Part shown: one piece after another, positions 1 to 6,595 of the stretch | Numbering within the stretch: the stretch's first letter is position 1 | How the letters are laid out: every line of letters begins with the position of its first letter | Assembly (NCBI GenBank): GCA_031552355.1 | Contig: JAVBMO010000162.1 | Span: forward strand, 1 to 7,178 | Origin: JAVBMO01 sp031552355 | GTDB lineage: Bacteria; Bacteroidota; Bacteroidia; Bacteroidales; P3 | Direction: 5' to 3' | DNA length: 7,178 bases | Translations under genes and position numbers: made by a program | Notes under the pieces: model-generated | What the model saw: the letters and a program-made list of their open reading frames with translations, nothing else | Database searches by the model: none | Told to the model about the DNA's origin: nothing

Positions 1-123
1 AGCATACCCAACGACTTTGGCCCCCAATGAATGCAACCAAATAGCCAACCACGATCCTTTGAATCCGGTGTGGCCGGTAATAAGTACGGTTTTATTTTGA
101 TATGTATTTTTCAAAAAATCCAT
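1..123 (-). CDS. rfbG: CDP-glucose 4,6-dehydratase, N-terminal 41 residues (cut by left window edge)
   Basis: The first 41 codons are open from an ATG at 123 to the window edge. They encode a Rossmann NAD-binding start: a short beta strand (TVLIT) followed by GHTGFKGSWL at residues 17-26. This is the characteristic form of the GxxGxxG motif in CDP-glucose 4,6-dehydratases, which belong to the extended short-chain dehydrogenase family. Known role: NAD-dependent conversion of CDP-glucose to CDP-4-keto-6-deoxyglucose in the cytoplasm. The ATG lies 3 bp after the rfbF stop codon, so the two are probably translationally coupled, and RfbF makes the substrate of this enzyme. No strong Shine-Dalgarno is visible, which is usual for Bacteroidota. 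The catalytic Tyr/Lys region lies outside the window. The family call is firm because of both motif and neighbour; whether the gene is intact cannot be judged. Confidence 0.9.
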   Translation of the reverse strand, partial: MDFLKNTYQNKTVLITGHTGFKGSWLAIWLHSLGAKVVGYA

Positions 124-126
124 AGA

Positions 127-903
127 TTACCAAACTTTCCAGGGGGCGTTACCGCTATTCCACTCTTTTTCCAATTCTACTTTATCACGTAAAGCATCCA
201 TACATTTCCAAAAACCGTGATGCTTATATGCCATCAATTGTTGATCTCTCGTCAATCCTTCAAGTGGGCTATCTTCCCACATCACATTGTCCATCTCCCC
301 GTCCAAATAGTTGAACACTTCGGGTTTTAGAATGAAAAAACCGCCATTAATCCAACCCATATCTGCTTTTGCTTTTTCTCTAAAATGCGAAACATGTGTA
401 CTATCTGCAATTTCCATAACACCATATTTTGCATCTGGCTGTATAGCCGTAACGGTTGCTATTTTCCCATGTTGATGATGAAATTTCAATAATTCTTTCA
501 GATTAATATCCGAAACGCCATCGCCATAGGTAAGCATAAATTCTTCGTTGCCAACATATTTTTGTACACGTTTTAAACGACCGGCTGTCATGGTATTAAA
601 ACCAGTTTCAACCAATGTTACCTTAAACGTGTTGGTATCGGTATTATGAACGGTCATTTGATTAGTTGCCAAATCAATGGACACATCGGAATTATACATA
701 AAGTAATTCAAAAAATAATCTTTGATTACCTGACTCTTATAACCCAAACAAATAATGAAATCATTAAATCCGTAAGCCTCATAAATTTTCATGATGTGCC
801 ACAAAATAGGCTTTTCTCCTATTTCAATCATGGGCTTAGGTCTCAAATGCGATTCTTCTGAAATACGGGTGCCCATACCTCCTGCAAAAATAACGACTTT
901 CAT
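127..903 (-). CDS. rfbF: Glucose-1-phosphate cytidylyltransferase
   Basis: A 258-residue protein, matching the usual ~257-residue length of the family. It makes CDP-glucose from CTP and glucose-1-phosphate, the committed step toward CDP-linked 3,6-dideoxyhexoses. Visible signatures: the nucleotide-binding loop AGGMGTR at 7-13, the KP motif with Lys23 in RPKPMIEIG, the KPILWHIMK block at 31-39, the YGDGVSD metal-binding segment with Asp128 (126-132), the INGGFF sugar-binding segment at 185-190, and FWKCMDALRDK at 231-241 with a second conserved Asp236. The protein ends in the typical APWKVW tail. The insertion after the nucleotide loop (SEESHLRPKP) distinguishes it from the dTTP-specific RfbA upstream. 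The start ATG is 15 bp after the rfbA stop. The rfbG start follows 3 bp after its own stop, so the three genes form one operon, presumably from the promoter upstream of rfbA. Confidence 0.96.
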   Translation of the reverse strand: MKVVIFAGGMGTRISEESHLRPKPMIEIGEKPILWHIMKIYEAYGFNDFIICLGYKSQVIKDYFLNYFMYNSDVSIDLATNQMTVHNTDTNTFKVTLVETGFNTMTAGRLKRVQKYVGNEEFMLTYGDGVSDINLKELLKFHHQHGKIATVTAIQPDAKYGVMEIADSTHVSHFREKAKADMGWINGGFFILKPEVFNYLDGEMDNVMWEDSPLEGLTRDQQLMAYKHHGFWKCMDALRDKVELEKEWNSGNAPWKVW

Positions 904-918
904 AATAACATTTTAGTA

Positions 919-1779
919 TTAATCTATCAACTTCAATAAATATTCACCATAGCCACTTTTTACCAAAGGTTCAGCGATGGTTTTCAATTGATTTTTATCA
1001 ATAAATCCTTTTCTGTAGGCAATTTCCTCAATGCAACCAACCTTCAGCCCTTGGCGTGATTCTATTACCTCCACAAATTGCGATGCTTGCAACAAACTAG
1101 TAAAAGTTCCTGTATCCAACCAGGCCGTACCACGATTCAAAATACCTACTGATAATTGTCCTTGTTCAAGATACCATTTATTGACATCTGTGATTTCGTA
1201 TTCTCCACGGGCGCTGGGTTTTATATTTTTGGCAACTTCCACCACTGAATTATCGTAGAAATACAAGCCCGGAACTGCGAAATTGGATTTCGGATTTTTG
1301 GGTTTTTCCTCTATTGAAATGGCTTTTTGATTGGCATCAAACTCAACAACACCGTAGCGATCAGGGTCTGACACATGGTAAGCAAAAACAACTCCGCCTA
1401 GCGGATCGTTACATTTTTCGAGCAAAGCGCCCAAGCCGGTTCCATAAAAAATATTATCCCCCAAAACCAAGGCTATTTTGCTGTCGCCAATAAATTTTTC
1501 GCCAATCACAAATGATTGCGCCAGCCCATTCGGAATATGTTGAACGGCATACTCGAACTTACAACCTATTTGGTTTCCATCTCCCAACAACTTTTCAAAA
1601 TTAGGCAAATCAGTGGGGGTAGATATAATTAAAATTTCTCTGATTCCGGCCATCATCAAAGTTGAAAGCGGATAATAAATCATCGGCTTGTCATAGATGG
1701 GCATTAATTGTTTGCTCACCGCTAAAGTAAGTGGATGCAAACGTGTACCGGCACCTCCAGCTAAAATGATACCTTTCAT
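919..1779 (-). CDS. rfbA: Glucose-1-phosphate thymidylyltransferase
   Basis: A 286-residue protein of normal family length (about 290) that makes dTDP-glucose from dTTP and glucose-1-phosphate, the entry to dTDP-rhamnose and other dTDP-deoxysugars. The N-terminus shows the full pyrophosphorylase signature: LAGGAGTRLHPLT at 6-18, then Lys23 in SKQLMPIYDKPM and the YYPLSTLM block. VLGDNIFYG carries Asp108, and WLDTG carries Asp222; these correspond to the two metal-binding aspartates of RmlA enzymes. EEKP at 157-160 and GEYEITDVN at 192-200 are also typical. The start ATG is preceded by a long A/T leader rather than a Shine-Dalgarno. It appears to be the first gene of an operon continuing into rfbF and rfbG. 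The remaining dTDP-rhamnose genes (rfbB, rfbC, rfbD) are not in the window. Gene symbol rmlA is equivalent. Confidence 0.96.
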   Translation of the reverse strand: MKGIILAGGAGTRLHPLTLAVSKQLMPIYDKPMIYYPLSTLMMAGIREILIISTPTDLPNFEKLLGDGNQIGCKFEYAVQHIPNGLAQSFVIGEKFIGDSKIALVLGDNIFYGTGLGALLEKCNDPLGGVVFAYHVSDPDRYGVVEFDANQKAISIEEKPKNPKSNFAVPGLYFYDNSVVEVAKNIKPSARGEYEITDVNKWYLEQGQLSVGILNRGTAWLDTGTFTSLLQASQFVEVIESRQGLKVGCIEEIAYRKGFIDKNQLKTIAEPLVKSGYGEYLLKLID

Positions 1780-1820
1780 ATTTTTAATTTTATTTATAAA
1801 TTTAACACCTAATTTACCTA

Positions 1821-1848
1821 CAAATATAAATAAATTTATACGGACAAA
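1821..1848 (-). promoter_or_regulatory. Candidate Bacteroidota promoter for the rfbA-rfbF-rfbG operon
   Basis: On the minus strand, TATATTTG (1821-1828) is an exact match to the Bacteroidota -7 consensus TAnnTTTG. A TTTG (1845-1848) lies 16 bp upstream and could serve as the -33 element; the usual spacing is somewhat longer (about 17-23), so this half is less certain. Transcription would begin near 1813-1816, giving a leader of about 35 nt before the rfbA ATG at 1779. It is the only TAnnTTTG match in the 118-bp spacer between tamL and rfbA, which supports rfbA starting a new transcription unit. The rest of the spacer is about four-fifths A+T, and I see no clear terminator hairpin after tamL. 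Confidence 0.5.
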
Positions 1849-1897
1849 AAAATATAATTTGTTTTTATCTCACTCTTATGAAATATTTACACTGTTT

Positions 1898-4252
1898 TTA
1901 GAACGGATAACCTATCCCAAAATTCAGAACAATATCCTTAAATTGCAGTTTATCTATCATCCAATAATCGCCAATGTCTCTTGCAGGATCTCTCATGCGC
2001 ACAGCAAAATCAAAACGAAAAACGAAAAACGAAATATTCAACCTCAAGCCCAATCCAGCGCTTACGGCTATTTCTTTATAAAAATCATTAATATCAAAAC
2101 TTCCTCCGGGAAACTCTGAAGATTCCCTCTGCATCCAGATATTTCCCATGTCAACAAAGGCTGCTCCCTCAAAAATACTGAATAACGGGAAGCGAGTTTC
2201 CAAATTTATACACAAAGAAATATCCCCTGTTCTGTCGTAAGGTGTATTTTCCAGATTTTGGAATCCTCCGGGGCCTAAACTCTTCATCCGCCATCCTCTG
2301 ATATTTGAAGGTCCGCCGGCAAAGAAACTCTTTTCGTAAGGCATTGAATATGAATTGCCATAAGTTATCCCAGCTCCTATATAACCCCGGATAATAAAAG
2401 GGATCGTTTGAGTCAAATAAAAATAATGTTTCATATCAATATCCGCTCGAACATATTGGGAATACGGAACTCCAATAATGGTGTATTTGCCATCCTTCTG
2501 GGGTGAATCCAACGAAGTGTTGAACAGATAAAAAATATTTCCTGCCGATTCTGCATTAAACAAAATACTTGAAAAGTCTCTTTGAACCCTGCTGCTTTGA
2601 TCGCTCCATAAAAAACTGTAACGTGTATCAGTTACCAAGTGGTCAGTATATTGCGTCTTTACACGCGGATCTTTCATGTTATCAATGGAATCTTTAAATT
2701 CCTGACTACTATAAAACATTTTTACAGCTGTCAATTCCACCGGATAAATGCCATGTTCATTTCTCGAATTTCCATTCCACTTGTAACCAAAGCCGGCATT
2801 CGGAATACTACGTTTGTAAATGGATTTATCCTGATAGTTAAACCCAAAGTTAAAAGTTGTTCTGGGATGATATGACCGGGGCATGAAGCTAGCCTTTATC
2901 GGAAACAAAAATTTGGGAATATCAATCCCTAAATCTAAACCGGTTTCAAAATTATTGAAAACTTCATCGTCTTCATCTGATTTTTTCGTTGGAAAATCAA
3001 CCGCCAAACGGTATTTTGTATTTAATATTTCCCCATTCCCGAAAAGGTTTTTATTTTGGTACCGGAAGTTTAGCTCTATCCCCAAGTTTGCCACAGCAGA
3101 AGTATTGCTGGCATTGGAGGCAGAAGTATTATTCAACTCCAAGGAAGTGGAAAACGTATGCCGTTTACTTTGAGTCATCCGAATGTAGGCATCCACGCCA
3201 TAATCTTTTGCCTGAATGTTTGTATTTTCCCGGTATTCTATGTTTACAAATTTATAGTTTTTCAAACCGGCAATACCCGAATAGGTTTGCTCCATTTGAC
3301 GGGTAGAGAAATTGGCTCCGGGATCAATAAACACACTCCGGAGAATTACATTTGGATTCAAATCCATTTTATTTTGGTAGAGAAATGTATAAGAACTCAT
3401 GGTATCCAATTCTTTTCTGAAAATATCTATTCTGGCTGTATTATATTCGATGGTATCTACTTGTTGATTTAAGTCTATACTGGGATAAATGTACACATTT
3501 TTCATCTGATAAATGTGATGTTTCCCCTGTGCAATGGAGTCGGAAGCCGGTGGATTTTTGATTTCCAACCGAAGAGCTGCTTCATTTGTATTGAAATTCG
3601 TATCGACCAGTATAAAAATATTTTCTTTGGAAAAAGCAAAATACCCTCTGTTTCTCAGGCTATTCGTAATATTATCCCTTTCTTCCGAAAATATTTTTTC
3701 GTCATAATACATACCTTTTTTCAGCAAGGGATTTCGCCGTCTGTCCAAAATAGATTGAATGGCAGAATCTTCGGCAAAAAACTCAACTTTGTTGATTTTA
3801 TAGCGTTTGGAAGGATTTACATGATAAACAACCGTTGTTCTATTTTTTTTCGTTTCCAACGAAAAATTTTCTTCGGAGGTAAAACATCCTTTACTTTTCA
3901 GGTAAAGGTCCATTTTTTTGAGGGAATTGTCAGCCAGTGCGGGGTCATAAATAGCCGGAGGCTCTCCCGTTTTACGCAAAAATTTATTCCACCAATTGTT
4001 CGAATTTGGCTTCGACAGGCAAAATATCCGCATCTTGATTTTCATCCCGAAAAATTCTTTGTTCGGATCCTGAACTATCAAGCTGTTTACTTCGCCGGAA
4101 GAAATTTCTTTATTTTCGATTTTCACCTTATTTTTCTTCAGGTAAAGACTCCCTTCGGGGACATATTTACTTATCCCACAACTTGAAAAAATAAAGAGTG
4201 AAACGAACAGAACAAACCAAAAGGAACTATTTTTTCGGAATGTATTTTTCAT
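1898..4252 (-). CDS. tamL: TamL-type outer-membrane assembly lipoprotein (BamA/TamA superfamily)
   Basis: A 784-residue protein when started at the ATG at 4252. This start gives a lipoprotein signal peptide: basic MKNTFRK, a hydrophobic stretch, then FSSCG with Cys25 as the lipidated residue. An in-frame ATG at 4324 would add 24 residues, bury this signal and overlap waaA by about 60 bp, so it is less likely. Mature residues about 30-360 fit POTRA-like periplasmic repeats; a 16-stranded barrel region begins near residue 363 (KRHTFSTSLEL). FFAGGPSNIRGW at about 643-654 is the loop-6 (V/I)RG(F/Y/W) motif of Omp85 proteins, and the chain ends NFGIGYPF with the terminal Phe expected of barrels. 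In Bacteroidota this lipidated TamA relative is called TamL and is thought to work with TamB in outer-membrane biogenesis. tamB is not adjacent here. The gene lies 10 bp after waaA and is probably cotranscribed with it. Confidence 0.88.
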   Translation of the reverse strand: MKNTFRKNSSFWFVLFVSLFIFSSCGISKYVPEGSLYLKKNKVKIENKEISSGEVNSLIVQDPNKEFFGMKIKMRIFCLSKPNSNNWWNKFLRKTGEPPAIYDPALADNSLKKMDLYLKSKGCFTSEENFSLETKKNRTTVVYHVNPSKRYKINKVEFFAEDSAIQSILDRRRNPLLKKGMYYDEKIFSEERDNITNSLRNRGYFAFSKENIFILVDTNFNTNEAALRLEIKNPPASDSIAQGKHHIYQMKNVYIYPSIDLNQQVDTIEYNTARIDIFRKELDTMSSYTFLYQNKMDLNPNVILRSVFIDPGANFSTRQMEQTYSGIAGLKNYKFVNIEYRENTNIQAKDYGVDAYIRMTQSKRHTFSTSLELNNTSASNASNTSAVANLGIELNFRYQNKNLFGNGEILNTKYRLAVDFPTKKSDEDDEVFNNFETGLDLGIDIPKFLFPIKASFMPRSYHPRTTFNFGFNYQDKSIYKRSIPNAGFGYKWNGNSRNEHGIYPVELTAVKMFYSSQEFKDSIDNMKDPRVKTQYTDHLVTDTRYSFLWSDQSSRVQRDFSSILFNAESAGNIFYLFNTSLDSPQKDGKYTIIGVPYSQYVRADIDMKHYFYLTQTIPFIIRGYIGAGITYGNSYSMPYEKSFFAGGPSNIRGWRMKSLGPGGFQNLENTPYDRTGDISLCINLETRFPLFSIFEGAAFVDMGNIWMQRESSEFPGGSFDINDFYKEIAVSAGLGLRLNISFFVFRFDFAVRMRDPARDIGDYWMIDKLQFKDIVLNFGIGYPF

Positions 4253-4262
4253 TCTTCCAGTT

Positions 4263-5498
4263 TTAACGCAATAGGTGCAGAAAATCAAGAATAGCTTTGG
4301 TTGCTCCGGCATTTTCCTGCACAAATTTTTTGCAAATGGTTTTTGTTTGTTCTAAATGAGTCGAATTTTCAAACAAATTTACAACTATATTTTGAAAATC
4401 CTGTGCATTTTGAATCGGAAATGCACCCTGTTGAGCCACAAGTGCTTTTGCTTCCTCGAATTTCCCGAAATTAGGGCCAAAACAAACCGGCAATCCAAAG
4501 GTTGCTGCCTCCAATATATTGTGAATTCCCTTGCCGAAACCGCCACCAATGAGAGCCATATCGCCATATTTATACAAACTCGAAAGCATACCGATGGAAT
4601 CTATAACCAATATTTCACAGGAATGGATATTTTCTGTATTGGCTTTGGAATAAAACAGCATTTCACTGCCAAATAGTGCTTGAATTTGTGCCAAATGCGA
4701 AGGGGCAATTTCGTGCGGCGCCACAACTATTTTACAAATGCCTTTGTTTGCTTCCCAAAATTTTTGGATAATCTTTTCGTCTTCAGGCCAACTGCTTCCC
4801 ACGATAATCAATTTTTTATCGTCTTTAAATTCGTCCATCAAAGGAATGTCTTTTGCCTGAGCGGCAATACTCAAAACCCTGTCGAAGCGGGTGTCGCCGG
4901 AAACGGAAACATTTCTGAATTCAATGGATTTTAAAAGATTTTCGGCTGTTTTGGTTTGGACAAAAAAATGTGTGAATGCCTGCAAGCCTTCTCTGAACCA
5001 ATTTCCCCAAGACTTGAAAAAATGTTGTGACGGACGGAAAATTCCCGAAACCAAGAAAGTTTTCGTATTTCGGGTTTTCAATTCTTTCAAAAAATGAAAC
5101 CAAAATTCATATTTGATAAAAAACGCATAGTCCGGTTTTACAATTTGAAGGAATTTTTTGGCATTTGCCGGAGTGTCCAACGGGAGGTAGCAAATGTAAT
5201 CGGCTTGGGCATAGTTTTTACGGATTTCGTAGCCCGAAGGCGAAAAAAAAGTCAAAAGGATTTTATATTGGGGAAACTCCTGGCGGAACGCTTCTATCAA
5301 AGGGCGTCCCTGTTCAAATTCGCCTAACGAAGCGGCATGAAACCATGCAATTTTGTCGTTCGGAAGAAAAGCTTTTTCCAAGCGAGAAGCCCACCTTTTT
5401 CTGCCATTTATCCACAAGCGAGCTTTCTCGTTAAAAAGGCTCGCCAAGCGAATTCCCAAGCCATAGAAATAAATGCCAAGAGTATATAAATGTTTCAT
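4263..5498 (-). CDS. waaA: 3-deoxy-D-manno-octulosonic acid (Kdo) transferase
   Basis: A 411-residue GT-B glycosyltransferase of normal length that transfers Kdo from CMP-Kdo to the lipid A precursor on the cytoplasmic face of the inner membrane. The N-terminus (residues 1-22) is hydrophobic/aromatic, as expected for the membrane anchor. HAASLGEFEQGRP at 54-66 contains Glu60, aligned with the catalytic base of WaaA enzymes. KYEFWF at 129-134 carries the second conserved acidic residue, Glu131. The C-terminal nucleotide-binding half shows APHEI and LIGGGFGKGIHNILEAA (316-332), with Gly318-320 and the HN..E330 set typical of the family, followed by GLPVCFGPN. All landmarks are intact. The start ATG at 5498 follows a 160-bp spacer with an inverted-repeat element; no TAnnTTTG match is visible there. 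Transcription may therefore read through from the upstream gene, or use a non-consensus promoter. tamL follows 10 bp downstream. Alternative symbol kdtA. Confidence 0.95.
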   Translation of the reverse strand: MKHLYTLGIYFYGLGIRLASLFNEKARLWINGRKRWASRLEKAFLPNDKIAWFHAASLGEFEQGRPLIEAFRQEFPQYKILLTFFSPSGYEIRKNYAQADYICYLPLDTPANAKKFLQIVKPDYAFFIKYEFWFHFLKELKTRNTKTFLVSGIFRPSQHFFKSWGNWFREGLQAFTHFFVQTKTAENLLKSIEFRNVSVSGDTRFDRVLSIAAQAKDIPLMDEFKDDKKLIIVGSSWPEDEKIIQKFWEANKGICKIVVAPHEIAPSHLAQIQALFGSEMLFYSKANTENIHSCEILVIDSIGMLSSLYKYGDMALIGGGFGKGIHNILEAATFGLPVCFGPNFGKFEEAKALVAQQGAFPIQNAQDFQNIVVNLFENSTHLEQTKTICKKFVQENAGATKAILDFLHLLR

Positions 5499-5520
5499 GA
5501 AAAGCTCTTAAAAATTCGCC

Positions 5521-5656
5521 CTTGTTTAAAATTCTACATTTAGACAGGATTTACACGATTTCTCTGTTTTTCTTTTGTCTTTGGCAAAAGAAAACCTGTT
5601 CGTCTTGTCAAAAAAGAAAAATTAACTTGGCTTTGTTGTCTCTTATTTTAAACAGG
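5521..5656. repeat. AT-rich intergenic element with terminal inverted repeats
   Basis: The ends are a 12-bp inverted pair with one mismatch: CTTGTTTAAAAT at 5521-5532 on the plus strand and CCTGTTTAAAAT on the minus strand at 5645-5656. Inside are a perfect 10-bp hairpin (5568-5594) and a second, nested inverted pair, AACCTGTT (5593-5600) and AACAGGTT (5651-5658). The segment also holds GACAGGATTTACACGATTT (5543-5561), which resembles the ACAGGATTTAC-type intergenic repeats I recall as common in Bacteroidota genomes. I infer a REP- or MITE-like repeat, possibly exported into the 3' region of the upstream barrel gene. No target-site duplication is evident at the ends. Whether it is repeated elsewhere cannot be told from one copy. 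Confidence 0.4.
5568..5594. other. Perfect 10-bp hairpin, possible weak bidirectional terminator
   Basis: The arms TTTTCTTTTG (5568-5577) and CAAAAGAAAA (5585-5594) are perfect reverse complements around a 7-base loop. It lies about 65 bp after the stop codon of the barrel gene and about 70 bp before the waaA start. It could end the upstream transcript, because the arms supply A- and T-runs on either strand. However, the stem has only two G-C pairs and no separate U tail, so it is not a classical intrinsic terminator. It may simply be the core of the surrounding repeat element. Confidence 0.3.
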
Positions 5657-5658
5657 TT

Positions 5659-6447
5659 CTAATAATAGTAATAATCCTTTGATTTCCCTTTTCCAATGCG
5701 GAACATCCAAGTGGCCTTAATGTTGTACATCAAGTCAAAATGAGTGGAATTGTCGGGTGCATGTAAATCAAAAATATAATCGCGAGTGGACCACGACCAC
5801 GCCTCGACAAGCTCCAATCCTACATGGAAATTAATAAACTTGTTGGTATTGTTCATATACATATACCCCAAAAACTGATTCATCTGGAAGCCGCGAGCCT
5901 GACGGTCGTATCCTTTGGCATAATCGCCTTCGATTTGCGGAGTGCTTTGGTCGGCCGTTACCTGATAAATAATTTGGTTTTGGTAATATCCTGTGCCGAA
6001 AGTGAAAACAATTCCACTGTTCTGGTTCTTTTTAGTAACAGGAAAAAGTTTTCCTGCATTAGCCGAAAACATATACCCACGGTTATAAGCCACCACGCCG
6101 GCATCGACACCGCCGGATGAAATAATAAAATTCTGATCGGTATAAAGCTCTGACAAAATTTCAAGCATTTTGTCGGATTTTAGATTGTCGTCGCCAAAAA
6201 ACATATTGGCTTCCAATCCCCAAAGCCAGTTTTTGTTGGTTTTGTAAAACGGATTTACGCCAAAAGACCAAAACGGCCCGAAATAGCTTTGCATGTCGGC
6301 ACCGGGAAACACAAAAGCTGCAGAAAAAGCCACAACCGGACAAGAATAAATTTCGGATGAACTTTCCTTTGTCTTTTCCTGCGTTTGGGCAAACGAAAAC
6401 CGGCAAATGAAAATCATCAAAACAAACAACGCTATTTTTTTAGGCAT
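5659..6447 (-). CDS. Secreted protein, probable outer-membrane beta-barrel of unnamed Bacteroidota family
   Basis: A 262-residue protein with a clear Sec signal peptide: MPKK, a hydrophobic core, and probable cleavage after Ala20 (FSFA|QTQ). The mature chain is rich in aromatic residues and glycine, with alternating segments that look like amphipathic strands (for example FSFGVNPFY-like, GLEANMFFG, VFTFGTGYYQNQIIY, FINFHVGLELVEAW, NIKATWMFRIG). The block GDYAKGYDRQARGFQMNQFLG (174-194) resembles a conserved segment I associate with an uncharacterised Bacteroidota outer-membrane family; this is recognition from memory, not a search. It ends with four tyrosines, an aromatic terminus that suits recognition by the barrel assembly machinery. 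No catalytic motif is seen. The position upstream of waaA and tamL suggests an envelope role, but its function is unknown. The start is the ATG giving the signal peptide. Confidence 0.75.
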   Translation of the reverse strand: MPKKIALFVLMIFICRFSFAQTQEKTKESSSEIYSCPVVAFSAAFVFPGADMQSYFGPFWSFGVNPFYKTNKNWLWGLEANMFFGDDNLKSDKMLEILSELYTDQNFIISSGGVDAGVVAYNRGYMFSANAGKLFPVTKKNQNSGIVFTFGTGYYQNQIIYQVTADQSTPQIEGDYAKGYDRQARGFQMNQFLGYMYMNNTNKFINFHVGLELVEAWSWSTRDYIFDLHAPDNSTHFDLMYNIKATWMFRIGKGKSKDYYYY

Positions 6448-6472
6448 ACAAAATGGTGTTTTATTTGCTATG

Positions 6473-6480
6473 CAAAGCTA
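6473..6480 (-). promoter_or_regulatory. Candidate -7 promoter element for the barrel gene
   Basis: On the minus strand TAGCTTTG is an exact match to the Bacteroidota -7 consensus TAnnTTTG, 25 bp before the ATG at 6447. Initiation a few bases downstream would leave a leader of about 18-20 nt. The -33 element is not convincing: the best nearby candidate is TTTC at 6501-6504, one base off TTTG, with a 20-bp spacer. The rest of the 148-bp spacer after the Nudix gene is AT-rich and holds nothing else I can name. Confidence 0.35.
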
Positions 6481-6595
6481 CAATTTTTATAAGAATTTAG
6501 GAAATCGGATTTGGGCTTCGGCAATAGAAACTTCTCCGTTTGAATTTTATAACGGAATTTTGATAGAATTATGGTGTGCAATTTAAAAAAAGCTT

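Noticed and set aside
1697..2119. 140-codon plus-strand open frame spanning the rfbA-tamL spacer
   Set aside because: It is antisense to the rfbA start and the tamL end, its translation has no recognisable motif, and the spacer portion is better explained by a minus-strand promoter.
3515..4186. 223-codon open frame on the plus strand
   Set aside because: It lies wholly antisense to tamL, whose frame shows a lipobox, POTRA-like region and barrel landmarks. The plus-strand translation is rich in Phe/Ile/Arg with no domain or signal, as expected of a shadow frame.
5958..6406. Overlapping minus-strand open frames of 68 and 81 codons inside the barrel gene
   Set aside because: They are out-of-frame shadows of the 262-residue gene, with no plausible start region and Cys/Arg-rich, unstructured translations.
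6535..6556. 6-bp inverted repeat TCCGTT/AACGGA with a 10-base loop after the Nudix gene, as a terminator
   Set aside because: The stem is short, the loop is long and no T-run follows on the minus strand. It could easily be chance in AT-rich DNA.
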